Source of the DNA: Amycolatopsis dendrobii
GTDB lineage: Bacteria; Actinomycetota; Actinomycetes; Mycobacteriales; Pseudonocardiaceae
DNA length: 64,000 nt
Reading direction: 5' to 3'
Assembly (NCBI RefSeq): GCF_014145675.1
Contig: NZ_JACGZW010000001.1
Span: 1 to 64,000 of the forward strand
Shown: positions 26,793-36,579 of the stretch, in pieces
Layout: every line of letters starts with the position of its first letter
How positions within the stretch are numbered: the first letter of the stretch is position 1
Notes under the pieces: model-generated
Databases searched by the model: none
What the model saw: the letters and a program-made list of their open reading frames with translations, nothing else
Told to the model about the DNA's origin: nothing
Translations under genes and position numbers: made by a program

Positions 26793-26808
26793 TCGAACTA
26801 ATGTTCGC
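26793..26808. promoter_or_regulatory. LexA (SOS) box upstream of ruvCAB
   Basis: TCGAACTAATGTTCGC matches the actinobacterial/Gram-positive LexA site TCGAAC-N4-GTTCGA at 11 of 12 informative positions. It lies 18 bp ahead of the ruvC start. This predicts DNA-damage induction of the Holliday-junction operon, as known for related bacteria. Confidence 0.85.
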
Positions 26809-26826
26809 GCGGGCGAAGGAGAAACG

Positions 26827-27429
26827 GTGCGGGTGCTCGGGGTCGACCCCGGTCTGACCAGGTGCGGCCTCGGCGTGGTCGACGGCGGCAAGGGCCGGTC
26901 GGTGCGCCCGGTCGCGGTCGGGGTCGTGCGCACGCCCGCCGACCAGGATCTCGCGCAGCGGCTGCTCGGCGTCGCCGACGAGGTGGAGCGCTGGCTCGAC
27001 CGGTACCGGCCCGAGGCGGTGGCCGTCGAGCGGGTGTTCGCGCAGCACAACGTCCGCACCGCGATGGGCACCGCGCAGGCGGGCGGGGTCGTGGCGCTGT
27101 CGGCGGCGCGACGCGGGCTGCCGGTCGTCTTCCACACGCCCAGCGAGGTCAAGGCCGCTGTCACCGGGTCCGGCCGCGCGGACAAAGCACAGGTCACCAC
27201 CATGGTGATGCGGCTGCTCGGGCTCGAGGTCAAACCGCATCCGGCGGACGCGGCCGACGCGCTCGCGCTCGCCATCTGCCACCTCTGGCGCGAGCCGATG
27301 CGGGTCCGCCTCGCCGAGGCCGAGGCCCGCGCGGCCGAACTGGTCCGCGCCCACAAGGCCCGGCTGGCGGCCGCGGCCAAGGCGGCCGGAACCACCACGA
27401 AGAAGAACGAAACAGGAGCACGACGATGA
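26827..27429 (+). CDS. ruvC: Holliday junction endonuclease RuvC
   Basis: Cuts four-way DNA junctions during recombinational repair. The first catalytic Asp is in [14 protein letters not shown]; Glu in [12 protein letters not shown], and the late acidic pair in [15 protein letters not shown] complete the metal site. 200 residues from a GTG with GAAGGAGA upstream. The C-terminal 40 residues are Ala/Lys-rich ([19 protein letters not shown]) and probably disordered. The stop overlaps the ruvA start by four bases. Confidence 0.96.
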   Translation: MRVLGVDPGLTRCGLGVVDGGKGRSVRPVAVGVVRTPADQDLAQRLLGVADEVERWLDRYRPEAVAVERVFAQHNVRTAMGTAQAGGVVALSAARRGLPVVFHTPSEVKAAVTGSGRADKAQVTTMVMRLLGLEVKPHPADAADALALAICHLWREPMRVRLAEAEARAAELVRAHKARLAAAAKAAGTTTKKNETGARR

Positions 27430-28022
27430 TCTCCTCGGTACGCGGCGAAGTGCTGTCCGTCGGCCTCGACCACGTGGTGGTCGAGGTCGGCGGCGTCGGC
27501 CTCGCCGTGCAGGCCACCCCGGCGACGCTGGCCACGCTGCGCCGCGGCGAGCAGACGCGGCTGCACACCGCACTGGTCGTGCGCGAGGACTCGCTGACCC
27601 TCTTCGGGTTCGCCGAGGAAGACGCGCGCGAACTGTTCGGCCTGCTCCAGACGGTGTCCGGGATCGGGCCGCGGCTCGCGCTGGCGACCCTGGCCGTGCT
27701 GGAGCCGGACAAGCTGCGCGCGGCGCTCGTCGAAGGCAACATCACCGTGCTCACCCAGGTCCCCGGCATCGGCCGCAAGGGAGCGGAACGGCTCAGCCTC
27801 GAACTGCGGGACAAGGTCACCGCGCTCGGCGGAGCCGGCGACGCCCCGGTCGTCACCGCGCCCGGCGCGCTGCGCGGCGAGGTGGTCGAAGCGCTGGCCG
27901 GCCTGGGTTTCCCGGCCAGACAAGCCGAGCAGGCGGTGGACAAGGTGCTGTCCGAGGGCGACGGGCACACCACGTCGTCGGTGCTGCGCGCGGCGCTGGC
28001 CGCGCTGGGCCGCAAGCGGTAG
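27426..28022 (+). CDS. ruvA: Holliday junction DNA-binding protein RuvA
   Basis: Tetrameric platform that binds the junction and recruits RuvB. 198 residues in three domains: OB fold ([20 protein letters not shown]), two helix-hairpin-helix motifs ([17 protein letters not shown] and [19 protein letters not shown]), and a C-terminal RuvB-binding helical domain ([19 protein letters not shown]). ATG overlaps the ruvC stop. Confidence 0.96.
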   Translation: MISSVRGEVLSVGLDHVVVEVGGVGLAVQATPATLATLRRGEQTRLHTALVVREDSLTLFGFAEEDARELFGLLQTVSGIGPRLALATLAVLEPDKLRAALVEGNITVLTQVPGIGRKGAERLSLELRDKVTALGGAGDAPVVTAPGALRGEVVEALAGLGFPARQAEQAVDKVLSEGDGHTTSSVLRAALAALGRKR

Positions 28023-28028
28023 CCGCCG

Positions 28029-29117
28029 ATGAACCACGAAGTGACCGAGTTCGACACCGGCGGGTACGAGGCGGACGACGAAACCCTGTCCGCGCTCGCC
28101 CAGACCGGCGAACGCGACCTGGAAACCTCGCTCCGGCCGCGGAAACTGGACGAGTTCGTCGGCCAGGAACGCGTTCGCGAGCAGCTGGAACTGGTGCTGG
28201 AGAGCGCCCGGCGGCGCGACGTCCCGCCGGACCACGTGCTGCTGTCCGGCCCGCCCGGCCTCGGCAAGACGAGCATGGCGATGATCGTCGCCGCCGAACT
28301 GGGCGCGGCCATCCGGATCACCTCCGGGCCCGCCCTGGAACGCGCGGGCGACCTGGCCGCGATGCTGTCCAACCTGGCGCCCGGCGACGTCCTGTTCATC
28401 GACGAGATCCACCGCATCGCCCGGCCCGCCGAGGAGATGCTGTACCTCGCGATGGAGGACTTCCGGGTCGACGTCGTCGTCGGCAAGGGGCCAGGGGCGA
28501 CCAGCATCCCGCTGGAGATCGCGCCGTTCACGCTGGTCGGGGCCACCACGAGATCCGGATCGCTGACCGGGCCGCTGCGCGACCGGTTCGGCTTCACCGG
28601 CCAGATGGAGTTCTATTCCGCGGCCGAGCTGGAGCTGGTCGTCCGCCGGGCCGCGAAGATCCTCGGCATCGAGATCGACAGCGACGGCTGCGCCGAGATC
28701 GCCGGCCGTTCGCGCGGCACGCCCCGCATCGCCAACCGGCTGCTGCGCCGGGTCCGCGACTACGCCGAGGTGCGCGCCGACGGCAAGGTGACCCTGGAGG
28801 TCGCGCAGGCCGCGCTGAAGGTCTACGACGTCGACGAGCTGGGGCTGGACCGCCTGGACCGCGCCGTCCTCGGCGCTTTGACCCGCTCGTTCGGCGGGGG
28901 GCCGGTGGGCATTTCGACCCTCGCGGTCGCCGTCGGCGAGGAGGCCACGACGGTCGAGGAGGTGTGCGAGCCCTACCTGGTCCGGGCCGGTATGCTCGCC
29001 CGCACTCCGCGCGGCCGGGTCGCGACCGCCGCCGCGTGGCACCACCTCGGACTCGTGCCGCCCCCGGAGGCCGGACGGCCGGACCAGGGTGGTCCGACGC
29101 TGTTCGACCAGGCCTGA
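28029..29117 (+). CDS. ruvB: Holliday junction branch-migration ATPase RuvB
   Basis: AAA+ motor that drives branch migration with RuvA. 362 residues. [19 protein letters not shown], Walker [13 protein letters not shown], Walker [10 protein letters not shown], sensor [19 protein letters not shown] (with the arginine finger region) and the C-terminal winged helix ([17 protein letters not shown]...TPRGRVAT) are complete. Six bases after ruvA. Completes the SOS-controlled ruvCAB operon. Confidence 0.96.
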   Translation: MNHEVTEFDTGGYEADDETLSALAQTGERDLETSLRPRKLDEFVGQERVREQLELVLESARRRDVPPDHVLLSGPPGLGKTSMAMIVAAELGAAIRITSGPALERAGDLAAMLSNLAPGDVLFIDEIHRIARPAEEMLYLAMEDFRVDVVVGKGPGATSIPLEIAPFTLVGATTRSGSLTGPLRDRFGFTGQMEFYSAAELELVVRRAAKILGIEIDSDGCAEIAGRSRGTPRIANRLLRRVRDYAEVRADGKVTLEVAQAALKVYDVDELGLDRLDRAVLGALTRSFGGGPVGISTLAVAVGEEATTVEEVCEPYLVRAGMLARTPRGRVATAAAWHHLGLVPPPEAGRPDQGGPTLFDQA

Positions 29118-29235
29118 CAAGGGCGGACAGCGGCCCGGGTGGTGGCGTTTCCGCCGGTACCTGGCACACTCGAACACAGCACATCCGTCGAAACCGGACG
29201 CGGGCAGCCGAGAAAGGCGTCCGTCGAGGAGAGTC

Positions 29236-29673
29236 ATGAACCAGTTACTGCTGCCGTTGCTGCTGCTGCTCGTGGTGGCCGTGCCGCTCGTCATGGGCAC
29301 CCGCAAGCAGAAGAAGCAGCAGGCGGCTCAGCAGGAGATGCAGAACAGCATCGCCCCGGGCGACCGCGTGATGACCACGTCGGGCCTGTACGGCACGGTC
29401 GCCGACACGAGCAGCGACACCACGATCGACATCGAGATCGCGCCGGGCGTCGTCACCACCTGGCTGCGGCTCGCGGTGCGCGAGAAGGTCGAGCCCGTCG
29501 TCGAGGGCGAGGAGAACGAGGACTCGGCCGAGACCGAGGTCGCGGGCATCGAGTCGGCCCCGGAAACCGCGGCGGCGTCGTCGGAGGCTCCTGCCCAGGA
29601 GTCGATCTCCGCCGAGGAGAAGCAGACCTCCGGTGCGCAGGTGGCGCCCCCGCTCGAGCACGGGAAGAAGTAG
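29236..29673 (+). CDS. yajC: SecDF-associated protein YajC
   Basis: Small single-pass membrane partner of SecD and SecF in protein export. The helix LLLPLLLLLVVAVPLVMG is followed by RKQKKQQAAQQEMQNSIAPG and the conserved GDRVMTTSGLYGTVADTSSD. The C-terminal 60 residues are acidic and Ser/Ala-rich, longer than in E. coli but common in actinobacteria. 145 residues. Start at ATG 29236 with GGAGAG upstream. Confidence 0.92.
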   Translation: MNQLLLPLLLLLVVAVPLVMGTRKQKKQQAAQQEMQNSIAPGDRVMTTSGLYGTVADTSSDTTIDIEIAPGVVTTWLRLAVREKVEPVVEGEENEDSAETEVAGIESAPETAAASSEAPAQESISAEEKQTSGAQVAPPLEHGKK

Positions 29674-29741
29674 CCTCCGCGCTTCACCGGGCAGTGATCC
29701 GCCCACAGCCTACGAAAGTCGGTACGGGCGAACGCCGGGCT

Positions 29742-29775
29742 CACGCAGCACCGAGTACTGTCTCGGTGCTGCGTG
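29742..29775. terminator. Perfect hairpin between yajC and secD
   Basis: A 14-bp perfect stem (CACGCAGCACCGAG, loop TACTGT, then the reverse complement) lies 68 bp after yajC and about 115 bp before secD. No T run follows on the plus strand. It may attenuate read-through or stabilise the ruv-yajC mRNA end, so secD probably has its own promoter in this 218-bp gap. Confidence 0.65.
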
Positions 29776-29891
29776 CGTGTCCGCCGTCATAGTTCACGCC
29801 CAGCCGCGTCCGGGGGACCCCCTTCCGGCTCGCGCACCCGAAGCACTTGGGGTCCATCCAGTCCGTGCCAGTTCGAGGAGACCGAAGCACA

Positions 29892-31613
29892 GTGGCACCA
29901 TCGGCCGGGCATCTCCGCCCGGGACGCTATCTCGCCTTCTTCGCCCTGATCGTGGTCGTGCTGTACGCCTTGGTGTTCTTCACCGGCAGCGGCAAAGCGA
30001 CGCCGAAACTCGGCATCGACCTCCAGGGCGGCACCCGGGTCACGCTCACCGCGCGCACGCCCGACGGCGGCCAGCCCACCCGCGACTCGCTGAACCAGGC
30101 GCGCCAGATCATCGAGACCCGCGTCAACGGGATCGGCGTCGGCGGCACCGAGGTGGTGCTCGACGGCAACAACATCGTGATCACCGTGCCGGGCGAGCAG
30201 GGCGACGAGGCGAAGAACCTGGGCCGGACCGCCAAGCTCGGGATCCGCGAGGTGATCACCTCGGTCCCGAACACCCCGGCCGCGCCGCCCTCCGCTCCCG
30301 CCTCCGGCGCCCCCAGCGCCCCGGCGACCGCGCCGAGCAAGCCCGCCGGCGGCGGGGGAGCGGAAGGCGCCCCGGCGCAGCAGTCGCCGAGCTCGACGCC
30401 GTCGGCCCCGGCCTCGGGAGCAGGCGGCCAGGACGCGGGCAAGAACCCGATCGAGCAGGCCCGCGCCGTGCGCCAGGCCCCCGCGCTGATGCCGAAGGAC
30501 CCGAAGAACCAGCAGGAGGCCGCCGCCGCGCAGGCCGCGCAGCAGAAGGCGCTCGCCGCGCTCACCTGCGCGCCGAACGCCGCGGACCCGCTGGAGGGCA
30601 ACGACCTGCCGAACCAGCCGCTGGTCACCTGCGGCGACAAGGACGCCACCAAGTACGTGCTCGGCCCGGAGATCATCCCCGGCACCGAGATCGCGAACGC
30701 CAACTCCGGCTACGACCAGCAGCGCGGCCAGTGGATCGTCGACCTGAGCTTCAAGAGCGCGGGCGGCAAGACCTGGGGCGACTTCACCTCGGCCAACATC
30801 GGCAAGCAGGCGGCGTTCGTGCTCGACACGGACGTGGTGTCGGCGCCGACCGTGCAGAACGCCATCCTCGGCGGCAACACGCAGATCACCGGCAAGTTCA
30901 CCCAGACCGACGCGAAGAACCTGGCCGACATCCTCAAGTACGGTTCGCTGCCGCTGTCGTTCGACTCGTCCGACGCCACCACGGTGTCCGCGACGCTCGG
31001 CTACGCCTCGCTGCAGGCAGGCCTGATCGCCGGAGCGATCGGTCTCGCCGTCGTGTTCGTGTACTGCCTGTTCTATTACCGGCTGCTCGGCATCCTCACG
31101 ATCTGGTCGCTGGTGCTGTCCGGCCTGCTCGTCTACGCGGTGCTGGTGCTGCTCGGCCGCTGGATCGGGTACACGCTCGACCTCGCGGGCGTCGCCGGCC
31201 TGATCATCGCGATCGGCATCACGGCGGACTCCTTCGTCATTTACTTCGAACGATTGAAGGACGAGATCCGGGAGGGCCGGACGTTCCGGTCCGCGGTGCC
31301 GCGCGGCTGGGCGAGGGCGCGGCGCACGATTCTGGCCTCGGACGCGGTCAGCTTCCTCGCCGCCGCGATCCTGTACATCATCGCGGTCGGCGACGTGCAG
31401 GGCTTCGCCTTCACCCTCGGCATGTCGACGGTGCTCGACCTGGTGGTCGTCTACCTGGTCACGCATCCGCTCGTGGCGATGGTGTCGACCTCGAAGTCGA
31501 AGTTCCTGTCCAACCCCCGGAATCTCGGCCTCGGCGCCGTCCAGAAGCTCGGCTCGCAGCGCAAGTCCGCGCGCCCCGCTCCCGGCCGCCGCGCGAACGT
31601 GAAGGAGGCCTGA
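29892..31613 (+). CDS. secD: Protein translocase subunit SecD
   Basis: Membrane subunit that uses the proton gradient to complete Sec-dependent export. First helix YLAFFALIVVVLYALVFFT, then the SecD hallmark LGIDLQGGTRVTLT, RVNGIGVGGTEV, and five C-terminal helices with IAIGITADSFVIYFERLKDE. GTG at 29892, with GAGGAGA upstream, gives 573 residues. An 80-residue Ala/Pro/Gly/Ser-rich stretch (about residues 135-215) interrupts the periplasmic P1 domain, as in other actinobacterial SecD proteins. Confidence 0.95.
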   Translation: MAPSAGHLRPGRYLAFFALIVVVLYALVFFTGSGKATPKLGIDLQGGTRVTLTARTPDGGQPTRDSLNQARQIIETRVNGIGVGGTEVVLDGNNIVITVPGEQGDEAKNLGRTAKLGIREVITSVPNTPAAPPSAPASGAPSAPATAPSKPAGGGGAEGAPAQQSPSSTPSAPASGAGGQDAGKNPIEQARAVRQAPALMPKDPKNQQEAAAAQAAQQKALAALTCAPNAADPLEGNDLPNQPLVTCGDKDATKYVLGPEIIPGTEIANANSGYDQQRGQWIVDLSFKSAGGKTWGDFTSANIGKQAAFVLDTDVVSAPTVQNAILGGNTQITGKFTQTDAKNLADILKYGSLPLSFDSSDATTVSATLGYASLQAGLIAGAIGLAVVFVYCLFYYRLLGILTIWSLVLSGLLVYAVLVLLGRWIGYTLDLAGVAGLIIAIGITADSFVIYFERLKDEIREGRTFRSAVPRGWARARRTILASDAVSFLAAAILYIIAVGDVQGFAFTLGMSTVLDLVVVYLVTHPLVAMVSTSKSKFLSNPRNLGLGAVQKLGSQRKSARPAPGRRANVKEA

Positions 31614-31614
31614 C

Positions 31615-32847
31615 GTGAGCGACGAAACCGCGGGCGTCACGTCGGACAGCCCGGAAGGCCCGAACGGCTCGGGCAGCACGGCGGCCAAGCCGGCCAAGAA
31701 GGAGAGCTTCTTCCACCGGCTCTACGTCGGCACCGGCGCGGTCGACATCGTCGGCTCGCGCAAGCGCTGGTACCTGTTCTTCGCGCTGCTGCTCCTGGTG
31801 TGCATCGGCTCGATGGTCTTCCGCGGCTTCAACGTGGGCATCGAGTTCGAGGGCGGCACGCAGATCCAGCTGCCCGCGCACGGTTCGCACGGCCAGATCA
31901 CCCAGGACCAGGTGATCAAGTCGTTCAACACGGCGCTGGGCGAGGCCCCGGCGGAGACCCAGACGGTCGGCACCGGCAACGCGGCGACCATCCAGACCCG
32001 CTCCGAGACGCTGACCGCCGACCAGGTCGCGAAGGTCAAGAAGCAGATCTTCGAGGACCTCGGCCCGATCGGCAGCAACGGCAAGTCGAGCGAGCAGGCG
32101 ATCAGCGACAGCGCGGTGAGCGCGTCGTGGGGCGACGAGATCTCGCGCCAGGCCCTGATCGCGCTCGGCGTGTTCCTGGTCGCGGTCGTGATCTTCCTGG
32201 CGATCTACTTCGACACCAGGATGGCGTTCGCGGCGCTCATCTCGCTGCTGCACGACATCGTGGTCACCGCGGGCGTGTACTCGCTCGTGGGCTTCGAGGT
32301 CACGCCGGCGACGGTGATCGGCCTGCTGACGATTCTCGGCTTCTCGCTGTACGACACCGTGGTGGTGTTCGACAAGGTCCGGGAGAACACCCGCGGCCTG
32401 CTCGGCCTGTCGCGGCGCACGTACGCCGAAGCGGCGAACCTGGCGCTGAACCAGACCCTGATGCGATCGTTCAACACCGCGTTCATCGCGCTGCTGCCGA
32501 TCCTGGGCCTGCTGATCGTCGGCTATATCCTGCTCGGCTCGGGCACGCTGCAGGACCTGGCGCTGGTGCAGCTCACCGGTACGTTGGTGGGTGTCCTGTC
32601 GTCGGTCGCGCTGGCGACGCCGCTGCTGGTCGACTTCAAGATGCGCGACCCGCAGTACCGCCAGCAGGCCGAACGGGTCGCCGCCCGCCGGGCGAAGGCC
32701 GCGAAGCGCGAAGCCGAGGACGAGTTCGACGCGGGCGACGAGGACCAGCTGGCCGCCGAACTCCGCAAGGAAAAGGCCATGGCCGCCGCGGCCGGTGTTC
32801 CCGCGCGGCACCCGAAGCAGCGTCCGTCGGGGAAGAAGAAGCGCTGA
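31615..32847 (+). CDS. secF: Protein translocase subunit SecF
   Basis: Partner of SecD. MVFRGFNVGIEFEGGTQIQL is the SecF signature near the first helix; the C-terminal helices include LISLLHDIVVTAGVYSLVGF and GFSLYDTVVVFDKVRENTR. 410 residues from GTG at 31615, one base after the secD stop, with AGGAGG upstream. The last 60 residues are charged (QQAERVAARRAKAAKREAED) and cytoplasmic. Confidence 0.95.
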   Translation: MSDETAGVTSDSPEGPNGSGSTAAKPAKKESFFHRLYVGTGAVDIVGSRKRWYLFFALLLLVCIGSMVFRGFNVGIEFEGGTQIQLPAHGSHGQITQDQVIKSFNTALGEAPAETQTVGTGNAATIQTRSETLTADQVAKVKKQIFEDLGPIGSNGKSSEQAISDSAVSASWGDEISRQALIALGVFLVAVVIFLAIYFDTRMAFAALISLLHDIVVTAGVYSLVGFEVTPATVIGLLTILGFSLYDTVVVFDKVRENTRGLLGLSRRTYAEAANLALNQTLMRSFNTAFIALLPILGLLIVGYILLGSGTLQDLALVQLTGTLVGVLSSVALATPLLVDFKMRDPQYRQQAERVAARRAKAAKREAEDEFDAGDEDQLAAELRKEKAMAAAAGVPARHPKQRPSGKKKR

Positions 32848-32851
32848 GTCC

Positions 32852-33370
32852 ATGAAGCTCGACGAGGCACTGGACCTGATCGCCGAAGTCCCGGACTTCC
32901 CGGAACCCGGCGTCCTGTTCCGCGATCTCAGCCCGCTGTTCGCCGACGGCCCAGGCTTCGCCGCCGTCACGGACGCCCTGGCGGACACCCTCGACCCGGC
33001 CGCCGACCTGGTGGCCGGCGTCGAGGCCCGCGGCTTCCTCCTGGCCGCGGCAGTCGGCTACTCCCGCGGCATGGGCGTGGTGCTGGTCCGGAAACCGGGC
33101 AAACTCCCGTCCGTCGCGGGCCGGGTGGACTATTCGCTGGAATACGGCACCGCGAGCGTCGAACTGCCCGCAGGCGTCGTAAAAACCGGCCAGCGAATCG
33201 CGGTCATGGATGATGTCCTCGCCACCGGCGGCACGGTGGCAGCGACCGCAAAACTCCTGGAAGACGCAGGCGCAACAGTCACCGGCGTATCAGTGGTGCT
33301 GGAACTGGCCGCCCTAGGCGGCCGCGCCGCCCTCGACGGCCGCACAGTAACCACCCTCCGCACCGTCTGA
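32852..33370 (+). CDS. apt: Adenine phosphoribosyltransferase
   Basis: Salvages adenine to AMP with PRPP. LIAEVPDFPEPGVLFRDLSP is the family opening; the PRPP loop is VAVMDDVLATGGTVAA and the adenine-binding EARGFLLAAAVGY precedes KPGKLP. 172 residues, standard length. It starts four bases after secF and ends before two palindromic elements; order secF-apt-rel is conserved in actinobacteria. Confidence 0.95.
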   Translation: MKLDEALDLIAEVPDFPEPGVLFRDLSPLFADGPGFAAVTDALADTLDPAADLVAGVEARGFLLAAAVGYSRGMGVVLVRKPGKLPSVAGRVDYSLEYGTASVELPAGVVKTGQRIAVMDDVLATGGTVAATAKLLEDAGATVTGVSVVLELAALGGRAALDGRTVTTLRTV

Positions 33371-33397
33371 CCCCTGCGCGCACCAGACCCCGTCCGT

Positions 33398-33478
33398 GCC
33401 CCAATGTGGCGTTCGGTGCGTCGGACGCACCGAACGCCACATTGGGTGCGTCGGATGCACCCAATGCCACATTGGGGC
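33398..33478. repeat. Nested palindromic element after apt
   Basis: Bases 33400-33422 and 33424-33446 form a perfect 23-bp inverted repeat around one base. A second overlapping palindrome pairs 33440-33449 with 33457-33466, and 33398-33409 pairs with 33467-33478, so alternative folds are possible. The unit ATTGGG/TGCGTCGG recurs within it. It may terminate the secDF-apt transcript. It is not related in sequence to the element at 33535. Confidence 0.85.
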
Positions 33479-33534
33479 GCTGCCCGCAAGCCGCGAACCC
33501 TGACGCCACCAGCTTCTCAACTGCGCACCCAGCA

Positions 33535-33733
33535 CCCACCGCAGCCGCTGCACCCAACCATCGAGGCACCCACACCGCCCCCAACCCCGATACGAAGCCG
33601 CCCTGCGGTTCGGGGGTGCTTGTCAAGGCATCTTTCCCGCCTTGACAAGCACCCCCGAACCGTCAGCACAATCAAGCTTCGGGGTGCCCCACGCAACCCA
33701 AAGCGGCCGATGTCGCCGCCAGGCGACGAGCCG
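33535..33733 (+). repeat. 199-bp structured repeat, copy 1, in the apt-rel gap
   Basis: Contains a perfect 24-bp hairpin (33606-33629 with 33639-33662, loop ATCTTTCCC) and a 6-bp hairpin (33712-33727, GTCGCC-GCCA-GGCGAC). Flanks include GAGGCACCCACACCGCC, CCCCGATACGAAGCC, TCGGGGTGCCCCACGCAA and GTCGCCGCCAGGCGACGAG. The same elements recur in the same order on the minus strand at 50271-50469, also 199 bp. The arms differ between copies but pair perfectly in each. It ends 82 bp before the rel start. Confidence 0.88.
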
Positions 33734-33815
33734 GAACGGCACGTCACCGACCCTCCCAGAAGACCAACCGGTTACCCTGAAGGTTCGAGGCCGCACGAAG
33801 CAGCTGGAGGTGCGG

Positions 33816-36176
33816 GTGAGCCAAGAGCTCGACGCCAATGTCCCCGCCAAAGGCGGTGCCACCCCCGCGCGGAGCGGCGCCACCGCCGCGGACGCCGGGA
33901 CCCGGCCCAACGGAGCCGCGCCCAACCCTTCCGCGACCCGCCGCGTCCGCGCCCGCCTGGCGCGCCGGATCACCGCCCAGCGTGCGGCTCCGGTCAAACA
34001 GGTCCTCGAACCCCTGGCGGTCATCCACCGCGAACTGCACCCGAACTCCGACCTGGGCCAGCTTCAACGCGCCTACGACGTAGCCGAAGAACTCCACCGC
34101 GAACAGCGCCGCAAGTCCGGCGACCCGTACATCACCCACCCGCTCGCGGTCGCCACCATCCTGGCCGAGCTGGGCATGGACACCACCACCCTCGTAGCAG
34201 CCCTCCTGCACGACACCGTGGAAGACACCGGCTACTCCCTGGAACAGCTGAAGGCCGACTTCGGCGACAAGGTAGGCGAGCTGGTCGACGGCGTCACCAA
34301 ACTCGACAAGGTCAAACTGGGCACGTCAGCCGAAGCGGAGACCATCCGCAAAATGGTGATCGCGATGGCGAAGGACCCGCGGGTCCTGGTCATCAAGCTC
34401 GCCGACCGGCTGCACAACATGCGCACGATGCGCTTCCTGCCGCCGGAGAAGCAGGCTCGCAAGGCGCGCGAGACGCTCGAGGTGCTCGCCCCGCTGGCGC
34501 ACCGGCTCGGCATGGCCACGGTGAAGTGGGAGCTGGAAGACCTCGCGTTCGCGATTCTGCAGCCGAAGAAGTACGACGAGATCGTGCGGCTGGTCGCCGA
34601 CCGCGCGCCCTCGCGCGACACCTACCTGCGCAAGGTGATCGCGGACCTGACGAACAACCTGGTGTCGTCGCGGATCACCGCGAAGGTCGAAGGCAGGCCG
34701 AAGCACTACTACTCGATCCACCAGAAGATGATCGTCCGCGGCCGCGACCTCGACGACATCCACGACCTGGTCGGCGTGCGGATCCTGGTCGAGGACGTGC
34801 GCGACTGCTACGCCGCGATGGGCGTGGTGCACGCGCTGTGGCAGCCGGTGCCCGGGCGGTTCAAGGACTACATCGCGCAGCCGCGGTTCGGCGTGTACCA
34901 GTCGCTGCACACCACGGTGATCGGCCCGGACGGCAAACCGCTCGAGGTGCAGATTCGCACCTACGACATGCACCGCACCGCCGAGTACGGCATCGCCGCG
35001 CACTGGCGGTACAAGGAAACCAAGGGCACGCACGCCAGCAACAACGCGATGGAGCTGGACGAGATCGCGTGGATGCGGCAGCTGCTCGACTGGCAGCGCG
35101 AGGCCGCGGACCCGGGCGACTTCCTCGAATCGCTGCGCTACGAACTGGCCGCGCGCGAGATCTTCGTGTTCACGCCGAAGGGCGACGTGATCACGCTGCC
35201 CGCGGACTCGACGCCGGTGGACTTCGCGTATGCGGTGCACACCGAGGTCGGCCACCGCTGCATCGGCGCCCGCGTGAACGGCAGGCTGGTCGCGCTCGAG
35301 CGGAAGCTCGAAAACGGCGAGGTCGTCGAGATCTTCACGTCCAAGGCGGAGAGCGCGGGGCCGAGCCGCGACTGGCTGCAGTTCGCGGGTTCGCCGAAGG
35401 CGCGCGCGAAGATCCGGCAGTGGTTCGCGAAGGAGCGCCGCGACGAGGCGATCGACGCGGGCAAGGAAGCGATCACCAAGGAGATCCGCAAGGTCGGGCT
35501 GCCGATCCAGCGGCTCGTGTCGGCGGAGTCGATGGGCTCGGTCGCCACCGAACTGCGGCACGGCGACATTTCGTCGCTCTACGCGGCCGTCGGCGAGGGC
35601 CACACGAGCGCCAAGCACGTGGTGCAGCGGCTGGTCGCGCTGATCGGCGGGGTCGAGGAGGCCGAGGAGGAGCTGGCCGAACGGGCCACGCCGTCCACGG
35701 TCACGCGCCGCCGGGGTTCGAACGACGTCGGCGTCATCGTCAAGGGCGCGAGCGACGTCTGGGCGAAGCTGGCGCGCTGCTGCACGCCGGTGCCGGGCGA
35801 CGAGATCCTCGGCTTCGTGACACGCGGCGGCGGCGTGAGCGTGCACCGGACCGACTGCACGAACGCCGACGACCTGCGGACCCAGCCGGAGCGCCTGGTC
35901 GAGGTGGAGTGGGCGCCGTCGTCGTCCTCGGTGTTCCTGGTGGCGATCCAGGTCGAGGCGCTCGACCGGCACCGGTTGCTGTCGGACGTCACGAAGGTGC
36001 TGGCGGACGAGAAGGTGAACATCCTGTCGGCCTCGGTGACGACCTCGCGGGACCGGGTGGCGGTGAGCCGGTTCTCGTTCGAGATGGGCGATCCGAAGCA
36101 CCTCGGGCACGTGCTGAAGGTGGTGCGCGGGGTCGAGGGCGTCTACGACGTGTACCGGGTGACCTCGGCTTCGTAG
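33816..36176 (+). CDS. rel: Bifunctional (p)ppGpp synthetase/hydrolase Rel
   Basis: Makes and degrades the stringent-response alarmone. In order: hydrolase HD domain with LLHDTVEDT (His132-Asp133), synthetase domain with [13 protein letters not shown] [19 protein letters not shown] and [23 protein letters not shown] ([21 protein letters not shown]), zinc-finger-like region with Cys-Cys-Thr-Pro, and ACT ([18 protein letters not shown]). GTG at 33816 has GGAGG five bases upstream and gives 786 residues; the frame is open to 33642 but that part belongs to the repeat. Both catalytic halves look intact. Confidence 0.95.
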   Translation: MSQELDANVPAKGGATPARSGATAADAGTRPNGAAPNPSATRRVRARLARRITAQRAAPVKQVLEPLAVIHRELHPNSDLGQLQRAYDVAEELHREQRRKSGDPYITHPLAVATILAELGMDTTTLVAALLHDTVEDTGYSLEQLKADFGDKVGELVDGVTKLDKVKLGTSAEAETIRKMVIAMAKDPRVLVIKLADRLHNMRTMRFLPPEKQARKARETLEVLAPLAHRLGMATVKWELEDLAFAILQPKKYDEIVRLVADRAPSRDTYLRKVIADLTNNLVSSRITAKVEGRPKHYYSIHQKMIVRGRDLDDIHDLVGVRILVEDVRDCYAAMGVVHALWQPVPGRFKDYIAQPRFGVYQSLHTTVIGPDGKPLEVQIRTYDMHRTAEYGIAAHWRYKETKGTHASNNAMELDEIAWMRQLLDWQREAADPGDFLESLRYELAAREIFVFTPKGDVITLPADSTPVDFAYAVHTEVGHRCIGARVNGRLVALERKLENGEVVEIFTSKAESAGPSRDWLQFAGSPKARAKIRQWFAKERRDEAIDAGKEAITKEIRKVGLPIQRLVSAESMGSVATELRHGDISSLYAAVGEGHTSAKHVVQRLVALIGGVEEAEEELAERATPSTVTRRRGSNDVGVIVKGASDVWAKLARCCTPVPGDEILGFVTRGGGVSVHRTDCTNADDLRTQPERLVEVEWAPSSSSVFLVAIQVEALDRHRLLSDVTKVLADEKVNILSASVTTSRDRVAVSRFSFEMGDPKHLGHVLKVVRGVEGVYDVYRVTSAS

Positions 36177-36177
36177 C

Positions 36178-36579
36178 TCAGAACGCCGTCGCGACCAGTG
36201 CGGCCAGCGGCGGGAGTGCTTGGGCCAGTGCCCCGGCGCGTCCCGCACCGCGCGGCCGGCTCAGTGCGAGCAGATCCGAGACACCCAGTGCGATCCCGGC
36301 GAGCGTCATGAACGCGCAGCTGTAGAGCACGAGCACCCGTCCGGCCGCGGCGTCGCCGGTGTGCAGCAGCACCAGGCCGGTCACCGGTCCGGCGGCGAGA
36401 AACAGGTTGTACCAGCCGACGTTGAACGACCAGAGCCTCGTCGCGGGCAGGTTTTCGGCAGGGATCCGGAAAATGCCCGCGTGCACGCCGGGACGCTCGA
36501 ACAGCAGCACTTCCCAGGCGAAGGCCAGAAGGTGCACGAGGACCGCGATTCCGGCGAAGACCTGCACGACGACGTTCAC
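36178..36579 (-). CDS. DUF1304 family membrane protein
   Basis: A 133-residue integral membrane protein with four helices. VFAGIAVLVHLLAFAWEVLLFERP, FNVGWYNLFLAAGPVTGLVLL and VLYSCAFMTLAGIALGVSDL match the DUF1304 pattern, including the conserved NqGxYN-like NVGWYN. GTG at 36579 (GGGAGGTGG upstream) overlaps the stop of the broken cupin gene. Convergent with rel, one base apart. Function unknown. Confidence 0.82.
   Translation of the reverse strand: MNVVVQVFAGIAVLVHLLAFAWEVLLFERPGVHAGIFRIPAENLPATRLWSFNVGWYNLFLAAGPVTGLVLLHTGDAAAGRVLVLYSCAFMTLAGIALGVSDLLALSRPRGAGRAGALAQALPPLAALVATAF

Noticed and set aside
33404..33815. N-terminal extension of rel through the repeat region
   Set aside because: The frame is open, but the sequence is the palindromic repeat, and GTG 33816 has an ideal GGAGG site.
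29236..36176. Operon disruption in secDF-apt-rel by a mobile gene
   Set aside because: No transposase or integrase frame lies between these genes; only non-coding repeats are present.
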